Assembly (NCBI GenBank): GCA_034434335.1
Contig: DAOTZS010000089.1
Span: 1-12,062, forward strand
Source: DAOTZS01 sp034434335
GTDB lineage: Bacteria; Chloroflexota; Anaerolineae; CG2-30-64-16
Reading direction: 5' to 3'
DNA length: 12,062 nt
Positions 9,084 through 12,062 of this stretch are shown one piece after another; positions within the stretch are counted from its first letter, which is position 1, and each line of letters starts with the position of its first letter. Made by a program: the position numbers and the translations under genes. The notes under the pieces were generated by a model, which saw nothing but the letters and a program-made list of their open reading frames with translations, ran no database searches and was not told the origin of the DNA.

Positions 9084-10598
9084 TCAGGTCTCGGCTGAGC
9101 GCGGCGAGCCCCGCCGTGAGCCGCGGCCGCGGACGGCCCTGGCTGCCTCGCTGCCGAGATAGGCAGGCGCCTCGATCAGCACGAAGGTGCAGCGGGTGTG
9201 GTCCAACATGCGGCTCCGCAGCCGCGGTTCGATCTTGTCAATGTTGTCCGGGGTGGTGATGACGGTGGGCAGGCGGGCCACATGCCGGTAGTTAAGGAGC
9301 TGGAACAACTTTTCTTTTGCCCAAGGGGTGGCGCTTTCGGTGGTCAGGTCGTCCAGGATCAGCAGCGAGGCCGTTTTGACCTGTTCGAAAAGCTTGTCCA
9401 GGGTGGTGGTGCTGGTAGGGCTGAAGGTGGCCCGCAAGTGGTCAAGCAGGTCCGAGACCACCACGAAGAGGGGGGTTAGCCGGCCTTCTGCCACCTGGTA
9501 GTTGGCGATGGCAGCCGCCAGGTGGGTTTTGCCACAGCCGAAGGTGCCGCTGAGCACCAGCCACCCTTCGGGCTGGCGCGCGAAGTTGAACGCCCGCGTT
9601 TTGGCCTTAATGAGGCTTTCTTGTTGGTCGGCCGGCAGTTCAGGCCGCGGCAGGAAGGTGTCGAAGGTCTGGTCTCGGTGCCAGGCCAGGGTGTTGAGGT
9701 TGGTACCACCGCGTTCGACGCCCGGCTGGCGGAAATCGGGGGCCAGGATCTCGTAGACCTGGCTCAGGTCGGGGTCCACCAGCCGCGAGGTGATGCGGGG
9801 ATCCATATCCTCCAGGCGCTGGTTGGAGGTGATCACCGTGGGCAGGCGGTGGTTGTAGCGATAGTTGAGGATTTGGAAAAGTTTCTCCTGGGCCCATGGA
9901 GTGCCGTAGTGGGCGCCCAGGTCATCCAGGATCAGCAGCGGCGCGTCGCGGATCGCCTCCAGACGCTCGTCGAAGGTGGTGTTGCTGCCAGGGGCATAGG
10001 TAGCGCGCAGGTGGTCCAGCAGGTCAGCCACCACGACAAACAGCGCGCTGTGGCCGAGGGCGAGGCGGTAGTTGGCGATAGCCGCCGCCAGGTGCGTTTT
10101 GCCGCAGCCATAGCCGCCGAGCAGCACCAGCCAACCTTTGGGCTCCAGGGCAAAGTTGTAGCTCAGATCATAGGCGGCGTGGAGGTTGAAGCGCAGGGCC
10201 GGGGGCAGGCCAACGCCATCGGGCAGGAAGGTGTCGAAGGTCATGCGGCTGAGCGGGCCCAGGTTGCTAAGGGTGTGCAAGGCGCGCGCCCGCTCCTCAG
10301 CCAGCCGCGCCTGGGTGCAACGGCAGGGCACCACCTTGCTGAAGTCAGGGTGCCCGGGCGGCACGTCGTAGGTGAGGAAACCTTTGCCCTTGCAGATGGG
10401 GCAGGTCGCGCCGGGTTTGCCTTCCTGACCCGCCGCGCCAGTCGCTGGCCGCGCGGCAGCGGCCTCAGCACGGGTTGAGGCGGCCTGTTGCCGATAACTC
10501 TCCAGGATGTCACCAACCTGTTTCATGGTCGGAGTTCCAGGCTCAAGCTGGCCAGAGCTCTTGGGGTGATTGGGCTCAGTGCTCGATGAGTTCTTCAT
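9084..10598 (-). CDS. DnaC/DnaI-like helicase loader with two tandem AAA+ ATPase domains
   Basis: This 504-aa protein is about twice the AAA+ content of a normal DnaC/DnaI/IstB-type ATPase. The N-terminus has a zinc-binding-like cluster (C66, C69, possibly H83, C92, C94 in CPIC...CRC), as in DnaI-type loaders. AAA+ domain 1 starts TFDTFLP (120-126), with Walker A GGYGCGKT (161-168), Walker B LLILDD (221-226) and RITSRLVD (R272) in the arginine-finger region. Domain 2 repeats the plan about 191 residues later: TFDTFLP (311-317), GTFGCGKT (351-358), LLILDD (412-417) and RLRSRMLD (R463). The key residues of both domains look intact. A basic tail closes the protein. By family, the role is ATP-dependent loading of the replicative helicase, and the DnaD-like neighbour supports this. 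An IstB-type transposition role is less likely because no transposase is nearby. The first ATG overlaps the DnaD gene by 23 bp, but its GAAGGA is too close (2 nt). ATG at 10526 (residue 25) is a credible alternative start. Confidence 0.88.
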   Translation of the reverse strand: MKNSSSTEPNHPKSSGQLEPGTPTMKQVGDILESYRQQAASTRAEAAAARPATGAAGQEGKPGATCPICKGKGFLTYDVPPGHPDFSKVVPCRCTQARLAEERARALHTLSNLGPLSRMTFDTFLPDGVGLPPALRFNLHAAYDLSYNFALEPKGWLVLLGGYGCGKTHLAAAIANYRLALGHSALFVVVADLLDHLRATYAPGSNTTFDERLEAIRDAPLLILDDLGAHYGTPWAQEKLFQILNYRYNHRLPTVITSNQRLEDMDPRITSRLVDPDLSQVYEILAPDFRQPGVERGGTNLNTLAWHRDQTFDTFLPRPELPADQQESLIKAKTRAFNFARQPEGWLVLSGTFGCGKTHLAAAIANYQVAEGRLTPLFVVVSDLLDHLRATFSPTSTTTLDKLFEQVKTASLLILDDLTTESATPWAKEKLFQLLNYRHVARLPTVITTPDNIDKIEPRLRSRMLDHTRCTFVLIEAPAYLGSEAARAVRGRGSRRGSPRSAET

Positions 10599-11304
10599 AT
10601 CCTTCGGGCACCCGGTAAGCTTTAAGGGGATCAGGAACCCCCTCGGCTGCTCTGGCCCGGCCGCTGTCTTTGCCCTGCGTGCGCCAGCGCTCGAGGATGG
10701 CCAGCACGTATTTCCAGTTGCGCTTGTTCATGGCCGCCGCTTCCCGGAAGGCATCGGCGATCCAGTCCGCAGGATAGTGGCGCTCGGCATCGCGTAGCTC
10801 CTCGGCGATCATGGGGGTCAGCAGGCCAATGTTCTGTTCATAGAGCACGAAGATGGGAGGCCGCTCCACCTGGAGCTGGACATCCTCAGCCACATCGGCC
10901 ATCAGGTCGAGCTCGCCAGCCCGCAACTTGGCCACCACCTCGCGGCCGTGGGCGCTGTTGACCATGTACCATTCCTCGCTCACACCGTTGCGCTGGACGG
11001 TCAGGTGCAGCAGGGTGCCCCGGGCCACCGCGCGCTCCAGGCCGGCCCGCAGGGCTTCCTGGCCCGTGCGCTGCGGGGTCGCCAGACCTGCCAGCAAGCG
11101 CTCGTCCTTCAGCAACTCATCCAGGCGCGCATAGCGGAGCGCGCCGCGCTTACGGCCGATCAGCCAGAAGAGATGGAGGGTGACCTTCAGCTCGGCCAGG
11201 TCGTCTATCAGCGGCAACAGCTCGCTGAAAAACAGGTTGGGGATAGAGGTGGTGGGCAACTTACCGGCCGGAAAGCCGGTAAAGCCCCGCATTGCATCGC
11301 TCAT
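10576..11304 (-). CDS. DnaD-domain replication initiation protein
   Basis: This 242-aa protein resembles DnaD-family primosome proteins. Residues 15-115 look like a winged-helix-type N-terminal region (LPTTSIPNLFFSELLPLIDD, then LHLFWLIGRKRG, ending in a beta hairpin with EEWYMVNS). Residues 153-208 match the DnaD/DnaB C-terminal helical domain: YEQNIGLLTPMIAEEL, then WIADAFREAAAMNKRNW, then YVLAILERW. This last part carries the YxxxIxxxW motif (Y199, I203, W207) implicated in DNA binding in Bacillus DnaD. ATG at 11304-11302 has AAAGGG (11316-11311) with 6-nt spacing. The next gene, a helicase-loader ATPase, overlaps or follows within 50 bp, as expected for partners that bring the replicative helicase to DNA. 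The upstream neighbour is a truncated hicA gene whose stop codon overlaps this ribosome binding site. Confidence 0.82.
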   Translation of the reverse strand: MSDAMRGFTGFPAGKLPTTSIPNLFFSELLPLIDDLAELKVTLHLFWLIGRKRGALRYARLDELLKDERLLAGLATPQRTGQEALRAGLERAVARGTLLHLTVQRNGVSEEWYMVNSAHGREVVAKLRAGELDLMADVAEDVQLQVERPPIFVLYEQNIGLLTPMIAEELRDAERHYPADWIADAFREAAAMNKRNWKYVLAILERWRTQGKDSGRARAAEGVPDPLKAYRVPEGYEELIEH

Positions 11305-11314
11305 ATACTACCCT

Positions 11315-11395
11315 TTACCAATTATGCCTCATTCCACAACGAATTAGCACACATCCCATCTTCTCTAACTCGCGTATCAAAGCTATTCGTTTCAT
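11315..11395 (-). pseudogene. hicA: Truncated HicA-type toxin remnant (26 codons)
   Basis: The peptide starts MKRIALIRELEKMGC, the usual first helix of HicA mRNA interferases, and continues LIRCGMRHNW, where H24 corresponds to the catalytic histidine. It then stops at TAA. HicA proteins are normally about 60-80 aa, so the central sheet and the C-terminal part with the conserved PRH-type motif are gone. None of the three downstream frames resumes HicA-like sequence, which points to a deletion rather than a point mutation. The ATG overlaps the hicB stop as ATGA, typical of coupled toxin-antitoxin pairs. The TAA (11317-11315) overlaps the AAAGGG of the DnaD gene, so the stub may now act as a short coupling frame for DnaD translation. 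A nuclease activity is not expected. Confidence 0.7.
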
Positions 11396-11580
11396 GCCAC
11401 TTCCAGTTCGGCAACCCTTCGGACGCAAGGGATAATTCCACTGGTAAGCTCTCGGTAGATATCTCTCAGGTTTTCCTCCAGTTCTTCTATCGTTTCGCCT
11501 TGAGTCCAATGGTCAAGGTATTCTTCCAGATATCCAAGCCACATTTCCTCATCTTGCCAGTAAGGGGAAAATCCTATCAT
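11392..11580 (-). CDS. hicB: HicB-family antitoxin
   Basis: This 62-aa protein begins MIGFSPYWQDEEMWLGYLEEY and continues DHWTQGETIEELEENLRDIY, the short HicB antitoxin fold in which the TQGET motif precedes a long helix. It ends with IPCVRRVAELEVA, common in the subfamily paired with HicA. I chose ATG at 11580-11578 because AGGGAA (11594-11589) lies 8 nt upstream. An ATG nine codons earlier (11607) has no comparable site and adds MWGLQGRAR, which does not look conserved. No DNA-binding domain is seen beyond the partial RNase H-like fold. It is apparently intact while its toxin partner is truncated. Confidence 0.85.
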   Translation of the reverse strand: MIGFSPYWQDEEMWLGYLEEYLDHWTQGETIEELEENLRDIYRELTSGIIPCVRRVAELEVA

Positions 11581-11625
11581 TCTGGCTCTTCCCTGCAAGC
11601 CCCACATACCTGTTACCGGAGGCCA

Positions 11626-11790
11626 CTATTTTGCCGCTGGCTCCCATGTAACAGACTCAGCCCAGAGTTGCTCGTATTGACTTCTGAAGAACTCTGTGTC
11701 CCTTGTGCCGGGCAACGTCTAGGCCTTGCGCCGCTCGCGTTCGGGAGTGGAAATGATAGACGGGGTCGCTAGACACTCAACGATATACTT
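11626..11790 (-). pseudogene. Decayed coding remnant where a toxin would be expected
   Basis: The 217 bases from 11581 to 11797 hold no intact gene. Immediately after the upstream antitoxin stop, an ATG (11794-11792) opens only five codons (MKVYR). In the next frame, protein-like sequence appears (YIVECLATPSIISTPERERR), is broken by TAG at 11721-11719, and continues in the same frame (TEFFRSQYEQLWAES) to TAG at 11628-11626. This pattern suggests a small gene broken by a frameshift and a stop. By position it should be the toxin of the preceding antitoxin, but I cannot assign a toxin family from the fragments. Unrelated filler sequence remains possible. Confidence 0.3.
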
Positions 11791-11797
11791 TCATCAC

Positions 11798-12013
11798 TCA
11801 ACCCCTGTCGTAGATGGCATCCGCCTCACTGTAACCAGCGAAGAATTGCTCTGTTGTCAGATGAGACCAGACCGCTCGCTCCTCTACATCTGGTTCGCCG
11901 ACAAGGAGGATTACCCGAATAACCTGGTTAGTCGGCAAGAGTTCCGACAGAAACTCAGGCAGTGTTAGTCTCCCATCAGGTGTTACCTTGGCCGGAAACT
12001 CATATGCTTGCAT
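11798..12013 (-). CDS. Small antitoxin-like protein of a type II toxin-antitoxin pair
   Basis: This 71-aa protein starts MQAYEFPAKVTPDGRLTLPE, with a swapped-hairpin-like beta start (AbrB/VapB-like), then VIRVILLV and a C-terminal WSHLTTEQFFAGYSEADAIYD tail. I recognise this as a recurrent small antitoxin-type family found beside toxin genes. The assignment rests on sequence memory, and the partner type (VapC or MazF-like) is uncertain. ATG at 12013-12011 has a strong AGGAGG (12025-12020) with 6-nt spacing. The TGA stop (11800-11798) is directly followed by GTGATG, as if a coupled gene once began there, but only decayed sequence follows. It is upstream of hicB on the same strand. Confidence 0.65.
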   Translation of the reverse strand: MQAYEFPAKVTPDGRLTLPEFLSELLPTNQVIRVILLVGEPDVEERAVWSHLTTEQFFAGYSEADAIYDRG

Positions 12014-12062
12014 CTTACCCCTCCTCTGTTATCACACGCCGTAATCCAGCGGCTCGCGGGTG

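Noticed and set aside
9522..10478. Long open plus-strand frame (318 codons) opposite the tandem AAA+ gene
   Set aside because: It mirrors the Walker-motif gene and shows matching repetitive segments only because that gene is internally duplicated.
9084..10598. IstB-type transposition helper belonging to an IS21-like element
   Set aside because: There is no IstA transposase, terminal inverted repeat or target duplication in view. The zinc-finger N-terminus and the DnaD-like neighbour favour a helicase-loading role.
12015..12062. Possible 3' end of another minus-strand gene entering from the right edge
   Set aside because: Two frames give plausible tails (ending ITEEG at TAA 12017-12015, or REPLDYGV at TGA 12034-12032). 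Only 10-16 codons are visible, so neither can be supported.

Overview
The window looks like chromosomal DNA of a GC-rich bacterium, probably a Chloroflexota (Anaerolineae-like) lineage. That placement is an inference from four things: a Thr/Pro-rich lipoprotein linker, a PMT-type glycosyltransferase ending in a beta-sandwich domain, a DnaD-like protein beside a DnaC/DnaI-like ATPase at high GC, and a CIRCE-controlled groESL operon. No phylogenetic marker was aligned. There are two blocks. A plus-strand block (1-6757) carries carbohydrate-active genes. A minus-strand block (12013-6879) carries antitoxins, helicase-loading genes and the chaperonin operon. The two converge on one strong bidirectional terminator at 6825-6861.

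Plus-strand block. The first gene enters from the left edge and encodes a GH42-like protein: a TIM-barrel part followed by a glutamine-amidotransferase-like (beta-galactosidase trimerisation-like) domain. Ten bases after its stop comes a large secreted lipoprotein with a GH57 glycosidase domain and a C-terminal glucodextranase-C/DOMON-like domain. Sixty bases further on is a multi-spanning PMT/ArnT-like (GT39-type) glycosyltransferase. This last gene stops at an in-frame TAG, yet the same frame continues for 23 plausible codons. It also has an unusual palindrome-bearing insertion in a loop. The three genes probably form one glycan-handling transcription unit.

Minus-strand block, in reading order. 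A 71-aa antitoxin-like protein is followed by about 190 bp of decayed sequence where its toxin would be expected. Next is a HicB-type antitoxin overlapping (ATGA) a HicA toxin gene cut to 26 codons. The stop of that stub overlaps the ribosome binding site of a DnaD-domain replication protein. The DnaD gene overlaps, or closely precedes, an unusual DnaC/DnaI-like helicase loader with a zinc-finger N-terminus and two complete tandem AAA+ ATPase domains. After it comes a near-consensus promoter, a perfect CIRCE operator, groES, a hairpin-containing spacer and groEL.

The most unusual parts are the double-AAA+ helicase loader paired with DnaD, the two antitoxins whose toxins are truncated or missing upstream of these genes, the premature amber codon in the glycosyltransferase, and the large imperfect hairpin between groES and groEL. 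No tRNA, rRNA, CRISPR array or complete insertion sequence was seen. The longest stretch without a called gene is 11581-11797 (217 bases), which is described below.
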